Part shown: piece by piece, positions 23,595-30,037 of the stretch
Position numbering within the stretch: the first letter of the stretch is position 1
How the letters are laid out: every line of letters begins with the position of its first letter
Origin: W0P28-013 sp963659365
GTDB taxonomy: Bacteria; Bacteroidota; Bacteroidia; Bacteroidales; Paludibacteraceae
Direction of reading: 5' to 3'
NCBI GenBank assembly: GCA_963659365.1
Contig: CAVKTI010000027.1
Coordinates: forward strand, 1 to 30,037
Length of the DNA: 30,037 nt
The notes under the pieces: model-generated
Told to the model about the DNA's origin: nothing
What the model saw: only the letters and a program-made list of their open reading frames with translations
The model's database searches: none
Program-made: the position numbers and the translations under genes

Positions 23595-23626
23595 CAAAAT
23601 TACCCATTTTTTCTCACACCGACAAA
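23595..23626 (-). promoter_or_regulatory. Bacteroidetes-type promoter of nhaD
   Basis: Read on the minus strand: TTTG (23626-23623), 20-bp spacer, TAATTTTG (23602-23595), about 57 bp before the nhaD start. It matches the consensus in both boxes. Confidence 0.8.
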
Positions 23627-23674
23627 CTTTTTTGTGGGCAGTTTTTTGCCGTCGCACCAAACCAAAAATCGCTG

Positions 23675-23706
23675 TTTGCAAAATTCCCAAAAAAACATTA
23701 AATTTG
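23675..23706 (+). promoter_or_regulatory. Bacteroidetes-type promoter of nadB
   Basis: TTTG (23675-23678), 20-bp spacer, TAAATTTG (23699-23706), 89 bp before the nadB start. Together with the nhaD promoter it forms a divergent pair in the 256-bp gap. Confidence 0.8.
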
Positions 23707-23794
23707 CGTGTTTATGATTTTGAAAAAATTTGCAAACGAAATCTGCTGATTATCAGTCGATTGAAAATAGTTTGAACGACGCGGATTATTTCTT

Positions 23795-25375
23795 ATGGTA
23801 CGCAAATATGATTTTTTGGTCATCGGCGGCGGCATCGCTGGCATGAGTTACGCACTGAAAGTGGCGCGTGCAAAAAAAGGAAAAATCGCCATTGTCTGCA
23901 AAACGACGCTCGAAGAGGCCAACACAGCCAAGGCGCAGGGCGGCATCGCTTCGGTAACGAACCTGCTCTGCGATAATTTCGAGAAGCACATCGAAGACAC
24001 GATGATTGCAGGCGACTGGATTTCGGATCGTGCGGCGGTGGAACAGGTGGTGCGCAATGCGCCCGCGCAAATCAAAGAGTTGCTCTCGTGGGGCGTGAAT
24101 TTCGACAAGAAAGAGGACGGCTCGTTCGACTTGCACCGCGAAGGCGGCCATTCGGAGTTCCGCATTTTGCACCACGCCGACGACACGGGTGCCGAAATTC
24201 AGCGTGGACTGATGGCGGCCGTGCGTGCCAATCCCGACATCGAGATTCTCGAAAATCATTTTGCCGTCGAAATTATCACGCAGCACCACTTGGGCGTGCG
24301 TGTAACGCGCCGCACCCCCGACATCGAGTGTTATGGCGCATACATTCTCAATCCCGAAACGGGAAAAATCGACACCTATCTGTCGAAAGTTACGCTGATG
24401 GCTACGGGCGGCACGGGCGCAGTCTATGCCTCGACCAGCAACCCAAACATTGCCACAGGCGACGGCATCGCTATGGTCTATCGCGCCAAAGGCAAGGTGA
24501 AAGATATGGAGTTTGTGCAGTTTCACCCCACTGTGCTTTTCAACCACGCCGAAACGCACCCCGCCTACCTTATTACAGAGGCCATGCGCGGCTACGGCGG
24601 CATTTTGCGTCTGCCCAACGGCGAGGAGTTTATGCAGAAATACGACAAGCGTTTGAGTCTTGCACCGCGCGACATTGTGGCACGCGCCATCGACAACGAG
24701 ATGAAAATTCACGCGCTCGACCATGTCTGCCTCGATGTAACGCACAAAGACCCCGAAGAGACCAAACACCACTTCCCGAATATCTACCAAAAATGCCTCA
24801 GTATCGGTATCGACATCACCAAACAGTACATTCCTGTGGTGCCGAGTGCGCACTACATGTGTGGCGGCATCAAAGTCGATTTAGATGCCTGCTCGAGCAT
24901 TCACAGGCTCTACGCCGTGGGCGAATGTTCTTGCACAGGGCTGCACGGCGGCAACCGTTTGGCCTCCAATTCGCTGATTGAAGCGGTGGTTTATGCCGAT
25001 GCCGCCGCCAAACACAGTTTGAGCGTGGTCGATGGCTACACATTCAACGAGAAAGTACCCGAATGGAACGACGAAGGCACCATGACCAACGAAGAGAAAG
25101 TGCTGATAGCGCAAGATGTGCGCGAAGTGGGGCAGATAATGAGCACCTATGTGGGCATTGTGCGCAGCGACCTGCGTTTGCGCCGCGCGTGGGAGCGTCT
25201 GGATTTGCTCTACGAAGAGACAGAAGACCTGTTCAAACGCGTGAAAGCCACCAAAGACATCTGCGAACTGCGCAACATGATAAATGTGGGCTACTTGATA
25301 ACTCGCCAAGCACTCGAACGCAAAGAGAGCCGCGGACTGCACTACACTATCGACTACCCACATTCGAAGAATTAA
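23795..25375 (+). CDS. nadB: L-aspartate oxidase
   Basis: This FAD enzyme oxidises aspartate to iminoaspartate, the first step of de novo NAD synthesis. The 526 residues fit NadB. FAD binding is shown by YDFLVIGGGIAGMSYALKVA at the N-terminus, AKAQGGIASV after it, TGGTGAVYASTSNPNIATGDG in the middle, and GLHGGNRLASNSLIEAVVYA near 385. MEFVQFHPTVL and SAHYMCGGIKVD are the substrate-binding blocks shared with succinate dehydrogenase/fumarate reductase flavoproteins; the LASNSLIE form, the size and the lack of SdhB/SdhC neighbours favour NadB. The genes nadA and nadC are not in the window. It has its own promoter and is divergent from nhaD. Confidence 0.93.
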   Translation: MVRKYDFLVIGGGIAGMSYALKVARAKKGKIAIVCKTTLEEANTAKAQGGIASVTNLLCDNFEKHIEDTMIAGDWISDRAAVEQVVRNAPAQIKELLSWGVNFDKKEDGSFDLHREGGHSEFRILHHADDTGAEIQRGLMAAVRANPDIEILENHFAVEIITQHHLGVRVTRRTPDIECYGAYILNPETGKIDTYLSKVTLMATGGTGAVYASTSNPNIATGDGIAMVYRAKGKVKDMEFVQFHPTVLFNHAETHPAYLITEAMRGYGGILRLPNGEEFMQKYDKRLSLAPRDIVARAIDNEMKIHALDHVCLDVTHKDPEETKHHFPNIYQKCLSIGIDITKQYIPVVPSAHYMCGGIKVDLDACSSIHRLYAVGECSCTGLHGGNRLASNSLIEAVVYADAAAKHSLSVVDGYTFNEKVPEWNDEGTMTNEEKVLIAQDVREVGQIMSTYVGIVRSDLRLRRAWERLDLLYEETEDLFKRVKATKDICELRNMINVGYLITRQALERKESRGLHYTIDYPHSKN

Positions 25376-25718
25376 GAATGAATAATAGTAGCAAGTAGCA
25401 AGATACAAGTAGCAAGAAGAGATTTTAAGAACATAGAGCATAGACGAAAATAATTGACAATGGATAATTGACAATTGACAATGTAGGGACGCACCGAGTG
25501 CGTCCGAGTAAAATGAGCAATAATTGCGGCGTTTCGGATACCGAAAACCTGAAACCTGAAACCTGAAACCTGAAACCTAAAACTTGAAACTTGAAACCTC
25601 TGACTAATGCATTAAACTTATCAACTCATCAACTTTTCAACGACCAATCAACTGATCAACCAATCAACCGATCAACCCTAAAATTAGAAACCAGAAATCA
25701 GAAATAATAAACCAAAGT
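25376..25718 (+). repeat. Intergenic repeat mosaic between nadB and the DUF2723 gene
   Basis: No gene is supported. AGTAGCAAGATACA units (25388-25415), AACATAGA units, ATTGACAATGG units, GGACGCAC palindrome (25483-25507), AATTGCGGCGTTTC unit (25523), an 8-bp GAAACCTG array (25553-25590), then TCATCAACTTTTCAACG and CCAATCAACTGATC units (25617-25677) and AGAAACCAGAAATC just before the start. Confidence 0.78.
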
Positions 25719-28700
25719 ATGAAAAAGTTCAAATTGTGGAACAATATCGTTGGTTGCGTGGTGTTTGCCATAGCGGCGGCTACCTACCTGCTGACGATTG
25801 AGCCGACGGCCAGTTTTTGGGACTGCGGCGAGTTTATTTCATCGGCATTCAAATTGGAAGTGGGACACCCGCCCGGAGCACCATTTTTCATGATGACGGC
25901 GCGTATGTTCACGCTTTTGGCCTCCGACCCAACGCAAGTGGCGGTCATGGTCAATGCCATGTCGGCACTATTCAGTGCGCTCACCATCTTGTTCCTCTTT
26001 TGGACTATCACGCACTTGACACGCAAAGTGCTGATACACAGCGATGAAGATTTTTCACTGTCGAAAATCATCGCCATTTTGGGCGCAGGTGCAGTGGGCG
26101 CATTGGCCTACACTTTCTCCGACACATTTTGGTTTTCGGCGGTCGAAGGCGAGGTTTATGCCTATTCGTCGCTCTTCACGGCGGTGGTCTTTTGGCTGAT
26201 TCTGAAGTGGGAAGAGAGCGATGTCGATTCGCCATCGAGCGACCGCTGGCTGGTGCTGATAGCCTACCTGATGGGCTTGAGCATCGGTGTGCATCTGCTC
26301 AATTTGCTCGCCATTCCAGCCATCGTGTTGGTCTATTATTTCAAAAAATATGAACCGCATTGGAAGGGCGTTGTGGCGGCTTTTGCGGCATCGGTCGTTA
26401 TTTTGGCGGCGGTGCTCTACGGCTTGATTCCGGGATTTGTAAAAGTGGCAAGTTGGTTTGAACTGCTCTTTACCAATGGCTTCGGACTGCCGTTCAACAC
26501 AGGTTTGTCGGTCTATATCGTGCTGTCGATTGCTGCGCTGGTATGGGCTATTTGGGCAACGCAATATGGCAAAAACGACATTCAGGCCAAAGTGGCATTT
26601 CTCGTTTCGATGACACTGATTGGCATTCCGTTTATGGGCGGTGTCGTGCTGGGCATTCTCATCATTGCTGCGGTGGCGGCGTTCCTATTTATTAAAAAGG
26701 GTGTGAGCCGCCGCGTGATGAACACCATTGTGCTTTGCGCTACGGTGATGCTCATCGGTTACGCCTCGTACGCCATGATTGTGATTCGTTCGATGGCCAA
26801 CACGCCGATGGATCAAAATTCGCCCGAAGATGTGTTCTCGCTGCAAGGCTACCTGAATCGTGAGCAGTATGGCGACCGTCCGCTCTTCTATGGTGCGGTC
26901 TATTCTGCGCCCGAAAAATTGGAAGTGAAAGGCAATGTTTGCATTCCAATCGAAAAAGAGGGCTCGCCCATCTGGATTTGCAAAGAGAAGACCACAGAAG
27001 GCGAAAAAGACCGCTATGTGATAGCGGGTTACCGCCACGGCGGCTACGAAAAAGATGAGCGTTTTATGATGCTTTTCCCACGCATGTACAGCGCACAAGG
27101 CTCGCATGTCGATGCTTACAAATCGTGGGCAAATATCAAGGGCAATCGCATCAAAGTCGATCGCTGCGGCCGACAGGAGACCATTGTCTGCCCAACCTTC
27201 GGCGAAAATCTGCGCTTTTTCTTCAGTTACCAACTGAATTTCATGTATTGGCGCTACTTTATGTGGAATTTCAGCGGTCGCCAAAACGACATTCAAGGGC
27301 ACGGCGAAGTGGACCACGGCAACTGGATTACAGGCTTCGACTTTATCGACAACTTGATGCTCTGCGACCAATCGCAAATGCCTGATTCTCTGAAAGATAA
27401 CAAAGGACACAACCGCTATTTCATGCTGCCGTTGCTGCTCGGCGTTTTGGGCATCGTTTGGCAACTGTCGAAAGGCAAAAAAGGCACGCAAGGCTTTTGG
27501 ATTACATTCACGCTCTTCTTCATGACGGGCATTGCCATTGTTATCTATCTGAACCAAACGCCCTACCAGCCGCGCGAACGCGACTATGCCTACGCTGGCT
27601 CGTTCTACGCCTTTTGCATTTGGATAGGTTTGGGCGTGCTGGTGCTGGTCGATTGGCTGCAAAAAATCATGCCAAAAACGGCGGCTGCCATTGTGGCCGT
27701 GCTGCTCGGCTTGTGCGTGCCAGCCATCATGGCAGAGCAGAACTGGGACGACCACGACCGCAGCGGACGCTACACCTGCCGCGATTTTGGTGCCAACTAT
27801 TTGAACAGTTGCGCTGCCAACGGCATCTATTTCTGCAACGGCGACAACGACACCTTCCCCATTTGGTACAATATGGAGGTGGAAGGCACACGCACCGATA
27901 TGCGCGCCTGCAACCTGTCGTTCCTCTCCACCGATTGGTACATCGACCAGATGAAACGCGGCGCATACGAATCGGCACCGCTGCCTATCACTTGGGAGCG
28001 CAAAGACTATGTAACTGGCACGCTCGATGTGTCGCGCGTCATCGACCACCCACAGTTTGGCGGCACAATGCCACTGGCGCAAGCACTCGATTTGGTGCGC
28101 CGTCCCGAACTTATCGACGATGGCATCGGCACTGTGTTTGCCAGCACAGTTACCGTTCCTGTCGATAAAGAACAGGCGTTGGCTACTGGCACTGTCAAAC
28201 CCGAAGATGCCGACAAAATTGTCGATGAATTGGTGATAAAACTGCCGCGCGTACTCGAAAAATCGAAAATGATGATGCTCGAGATGATCAACTCGAACAA
28301 CTGGGAACGCCCCATCTACATTGCGGCTACCGTTGGCGACCAGTTCTATCCCGATGTAAAAAAATATCTGCAACTCGAAGGCCTTTGCTACCGTTTGGTG
28401 CCGATTGCCAACGAGGGCGGGCGCAATCGTGTCAATACCGAGGCGATGTACGACAACATGATGCACAAATTCAAGTTTGGCGGCATCGAAAATCCGAAAG
28501 TCTATATCGATGAGAACATTATGCGTATGTGCCGCACGCACCGTATGATGTTTGCCTACTTGGCCGATGCGCTCATCGAGGAGAAACAGTTCGACAAAGC
28601 CATCGAAGTGCTCGACTACGCCGCGAAAGTGATTCCGCACGAAACAGTGCCATACGAGTCGGTTTCGGCGATGATGGCTGCCAACTACTATGCGCTGGGC

Positions 28701-28937
28701 GAGATGGACAAAGGCGACGACATCATCGGCAAGGTGATTGAGAGCCTCTACCAAAACCTCGACTGGGCGGCCTCGCTGCCCGCCGACGACCGCTCGCGCC
28801 TCTCGTACGAACAGGCACCGCGCCAAAATCTCGGCATATTGCAAAACATCTACTACACCTGCGCCGAATACAACCGTCCCGCAACCGACGACATCCGAGC
28901 ACACTTCGACAAATACTACCCATTAGTGGCGAAATAG
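25719..28937 (+). CDS. DUF2723 family membrane protein (GT-C-like, TMEM260-related)
   Basis: This 1072-residue protein has a membrane N-terminal part with about 10-13 hydrophobic segments up to roughly residue 330, a loop region (330-560), more membrane segments around 570-670 and a long soluble C-terminal part (about 680-1072) that ends in helical, TPR-like pairs. The signature FWDCGEFISSAFKLEVGHPPGAPFF at 33-57 is the DUF2723 hallmark, with acidic residues D35 and E38 in the first outside loop, where GT-C glycosyltransferases hold their catalytic acid. YQPRERDYAYAGSFYAFCIWIG (near 610) is also typical. The vertebrate relative TMEM260 is a protein O-mannosyltransferase, so glycan transfer from a lipid donor at the inner membrane is plausible, but not shown. 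No defects are visible. Confidence 0.9.
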   Translation: MKKFKLWNNIVGCVVFAIAAATYLLTIEPTASFWDCGEFISSAFKLEVGHPPGAPFFMMTARMFTLLASDPTQVAVMVNAMSALFSALTILFLFWTITHLTRKVLIHSDEDFSLSKIIAILGAGAVGALAYTFSDTFWFSAVEGEVYAYSSLFTAVVFWLILKWEESDVDSPSSDRWLVLIAYLMGLSIGVHLLNLLAIPAIVLVYYFKKYEPHWKGVVAAFAASVVILAAVLYGLIPGFVKVASWFELLFTNGFGLPFNTGLSVYIVLSIAALVWAIWATQYGKNDIQAKVAFLVSMTLIGIPFMGGVVLGILIIAAVAAFLFIKKGVSRRVMNTIVLCATVMLIGYASYAMIVIRSMANTPMDQNSPEDVFSLQGYLNREQYGDRPLFYGAVYSAPEKLEVKGNVCIPIEKEGSPIWICKEKTTEGEKDRYVIAGYRHGGYEKDERFMMLFPRMYSAQGSHVDAYKSWANIKGNRIKVDRCGRQETIVCPTFGENLRFFFSYQLNFMYWRYFMWNFSGRQNDIQGHGEVDHGNWITGFDFIDNLMLCDQSQMPDSLKDNKGHNRYFMLPLLLGVLGIVWQLSKGKKGTQGFWITFTLFFMTGIAIVIYLNQTPYQPRERDYAYAGSFYAFCIWIGLGVLVLVDWLQKIMPKTAAAIVAVLLGLCVPAIMAEQNWDDHDRSGRYTCRDFGANYLNSCAANGIYFCNGDNDTFPIWYNMEVEGTRTDMRACNLSFLSTDWYIDQMKRGAYESAPLPITWERKDYVTGTLDVSRVIDHPQFGGTMPLAQALDLVRRPELIDDGIGTVFASTVTVPVDKEQALATGTVKPEDADKIVDELVIKLPRVLEKSKMMMLEMINSNNWERPIYIAATVGDQFYPDVKKYLQLEGLCYRLVPIANEGGRNRVNTEAMYDNMMHKFKFGGIENPKVYIDENIMRMCRTHRMMFAYLADALIEEKQFDKAIEVLDYAAKVIPHETVPYESVSAMMAANYYALGEMDKGDDIIGKVIESLYQNLDWAASLPADDRSRLSYEQAPRQNLGILQNIYYTCAEYNRPATDDIRAHFDKYYPLVAK

Positions 28938-29147
28938 TTTTATTAGTGAGGAGTGAGGAATTAGGAGTGAGAAGTGATGCGGCAAAGCCGCAATTTCAGA
29001 TTTCAGATTTCAAATTAAACAATTAGAGACATAGAAACTTAGAAACAGTGCGAAGCACAAGAAACGGACGCACTCGGTGCGTCCCTACTTTACAAACTTT
29101 ATAAACTTTCACACTTTCACACTTTCATACTTTCACACTAAAACAGT
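28938..29147 (+). repeat. Intergenic repeat mosaic upstream of the deacetylase gene
   Basis: AGTGAGGAGTGAGGAATTAGG units (28945-28973), hairpin GCGGCaaaGCCGC (28980-28992), TTTCAGA units (28995-29017), AACTTAGAAAC units, a GTGCgaaGCAC palindrome (29048-29057), the inverted GGACGCAC palindrome (29065-29088) and ACTTTCACACTTTCAC units (29090-29137) directly before the start. Confidence 0.78.
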
Positions 29148-29756
29148 ATGTTCATCGAACAACCAACGATAATTATGCGCTGGATTTGGCACGGTCTTTG
29201 GCGGCGCAAAGTGGCTGGTAAACGCCAAATTTACCTCACTTTCGACGACGGTCCCTGCCCCGAAACGACACCGAAACTGCTCGATATTCTCGACCGCAAC
29301 GGCGTGAAAGCCACCTTTTTTTGCGTGGGCGACAATGTGCGCAAATTCCCCGAACTGTTCGCCGAATTGCAGCGGCGCGGCCACCATGTGGGCAACCACA
29401 CCATGCACCATCTGAAAGGTTTTCGCACCAGCCGCCAAGCCTACATCGACGATGTGGCCGAGGCCAACCGCTACATCGGCAGCACCCTGATGCGTCCCCC
29501 TTACGGACGCATCAAATGGTCGCAACTGTGGCACTTGCAGCGGCACTACACGGTCGTTTTTTGGGATGTCATCACGCGCGACTACAACCGCAATCTCTCG
29601 CCCGAACGCGTTTGCGGCATCGTGCGGCGTTACGCCCGCAACGGCTCCATCATCGTCTTCCACGACTCAAAAAAAGCCGCCCCAAACATGCTCGCCGCCA
29701 TTCAGCCCACCATCGACTTCCTAAAATCCGAAGGCTACGAATTTGCGCTGCTGTAG
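29148..29756 (+). CDS. Polysaccharide deacetylase (NodB-homology, CE4) family protein
   Basis: This 202-residue metal-dependent deacetylase carries all five CE4 motifs: TFDDGP (31-36, catalytic base D33 and metal D34), GNHTMHH (metal His84 and His88), RPPYGR (116-121), FWDV (motif 4) and IIVFHDS (motif 5 with catalytic His). The substrate, likely an N-acetylated cell-wall or surface glycan, cannot be told. No signal peptide is obvious; the first 25 residues (MFIEQPTIIMRWIWHGLWRRKV) include a hydrophobic/aromatic stretch that may associate with the membrane. Met10 is an alternative start, but related Bacteroidetes proteins usually have a similar short leader. It is preceded by tandem CACTTTCA repeats and no clear promoter. 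Confidence 0.92.
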   Translation: MFIEQPTIIMRWIWHGLWRRKVAGKRQIYLTFDDGPCPETTPKLLDILDRNGVKATFFCVGDNVRKFPELFAELQRRGHHVGNHTMHHLKGFRTSRQAYIDDVAEANRYIGSTLMRPPYGRIKWSQLWHLQRHYTVVFWDVITRDYNRNLSPERVCGIVRRYARNGSIIVFHDSKKAAPNMLAAIQPTIDFLKSEGYEFALL

Positions 29757-29846
29757 GCGAAATTTCAGATTTCAAATTTCAGATTGGGGCGGTGAGCCTG
29801 TCGAACAGCAAACAACTAAATCCGCAAAAATTTTTTGCTCAAAAAT

Positions 29847-29877
29847 TTTGTAGATGAAAAAAAATAGTCTATCTTTG
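29847..29877 (+). promoter_or_regulatory. Strong Bacteroidetes-type promoter at the right edge
   Basis: TTTG (29847-29850), 19-bp spacer, TATCTTTG (29870-29877): the best consensus match in the window. The gene it drives lies mostly or wholly beyond the right end. The preceding 90 bp (29757-29846) hold TTTCAGATTTCAAA units after the deacetylase stop and nothing else. Confidence 0.8.
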
Positions 29878-29982
29878 CGGTGATGATGACGCGGAACAAC
29901 ACACATACGGCTATAGACGGTTGCGCAAATTTGTTTGCACCGATTTTCTATGCTTGTAACTCGCTAATTATCAAGCAATTAT

Positions 29983-29996
29983 CCCCCCCCCCCCCC
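29983..29996 (+). repeat. Poly-C tract (14 C) downstream of a promoter
   Basis: Fourteen consecutive C residues lie about 105 bp after the -7 box at 29870-29877. In the frame of ATG 29883 the tract reads as Ser-Pro-Pro-Pro-Pro and the frame stays open to the window end; with 13 or 15 C the frame changes. ATG 29883 is very close to the expected transcript start, so this may be leader instead of coding sequence. The region 29890-30037 is otherwise AT-rich and shows no recognisable protein. Confidence 0.8.
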
Positions 29997-30037
29997 GTAT
30001 TAGGTAAAATTATTCCTAAAATTTGTATTAAAAACGG

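Noticed and set aside
23795..25375. Succinate dehydrogenase/fumarate reductase flavoprotein
   Set aside because: The 526-residue size, the LASNSLIE block and the absence of iron-sulfur and membrane subunit genes fit L-aspartate oxidase better.
26685..28904. 739-codon minus-strand open frame inside the DUF2723 gene
   Set aside because: Rich in His, Val and Phe without any recognised motif and exactly antisense to a well-supported gene.

Overview
The window looks like a chromosome segment of a Bacteroidetes bacterium, most likely an order Bacteroidales member with a type IX secretion system (T9SS). The evidence is a set of family-typical genes (type III glutamine synthetase, split CoaC/CoaB followed by a PorD-like protein and RecN, DUF2723 protein, NhaD-type antiporter, L-aspartate oxidase), T9SS-type C-terminal sorting domains, a lipoprotein with an acidic export signal, and several promoters of the Bacteroidetes form TTTG-N19/20-TAnnTTTG. 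Shine-Dalgarno sites are not evident. No rRNA, tRNA or CRISPR array was seen.

Layout. 1-4330: a diversity-generating retroelement (DGR): a MutS-domain-I-like accessory gene (68-604), the template repeat TR (1194-1398), a DGR-type reverse transcriptase (1898-3112) and a surface lipoprotein target (3450-4175) whose 3' end is the variable repeat VR (3982-4186). In the 191-bp core, TR and VR differ at 28 positions and every one is an adenine in TR. A large inverted repeat and a strong terminator follow the VR. 5137-11554: glnN, a hemerythrin/LuxR regulator, an S41 protease and a TerB-DnaJ co-chaperone. 11734-16265: coenzyme A synthesis, PorD and RecN. Here the normally single coaBC gene is cut exactly at its interdomain linker by a 478-bp segment that encodes a four-helix-bundle protein of the 23S rRNA intervening-sequence family. 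16403-16611: a small inverted-repeat element. 16733-20028: two secreted T9SS-type proteins. 20222-25375: AI-2E-family exporter-like protein, a DUF5715/M15-like protein, NhaD, NadB. 25719-29756: DUF2723 membrane protein and a polysaccharide deacetylase. The right edge has a good promoter followed by a 14-base C tract.

The second striking property is what lies between the genes. Most gaps above 190 bp are mosaics of a small set of repeats: 7-9-bp tandem units (AGTGAGA, TTTCAAA, AACATAGAA, ATCAACC types) mixed with palindromes such as GGACGCACcgaGTGCGTCC (nine copies). These have an order and an orientation: AGTGAGA arrays, then a GCGGC hairpin, then TTTCAAA arrays, sit on the sense side just after stop codons, while AACATAGAAAC/ATCAACC arrays sit just before start codons, on both strands. 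One hairpin family shows a compensatory base-pair change between copies, pointing to a conserved RNA or DNA structure.

Working together: the DGR would diversify a surface-exposed C-type-lectin-like lipoprotein; the remaining genes are housekeeping metabolism, envelope and secretion functions. All functional calls come from reading motifs by eye; none was checked by database search.
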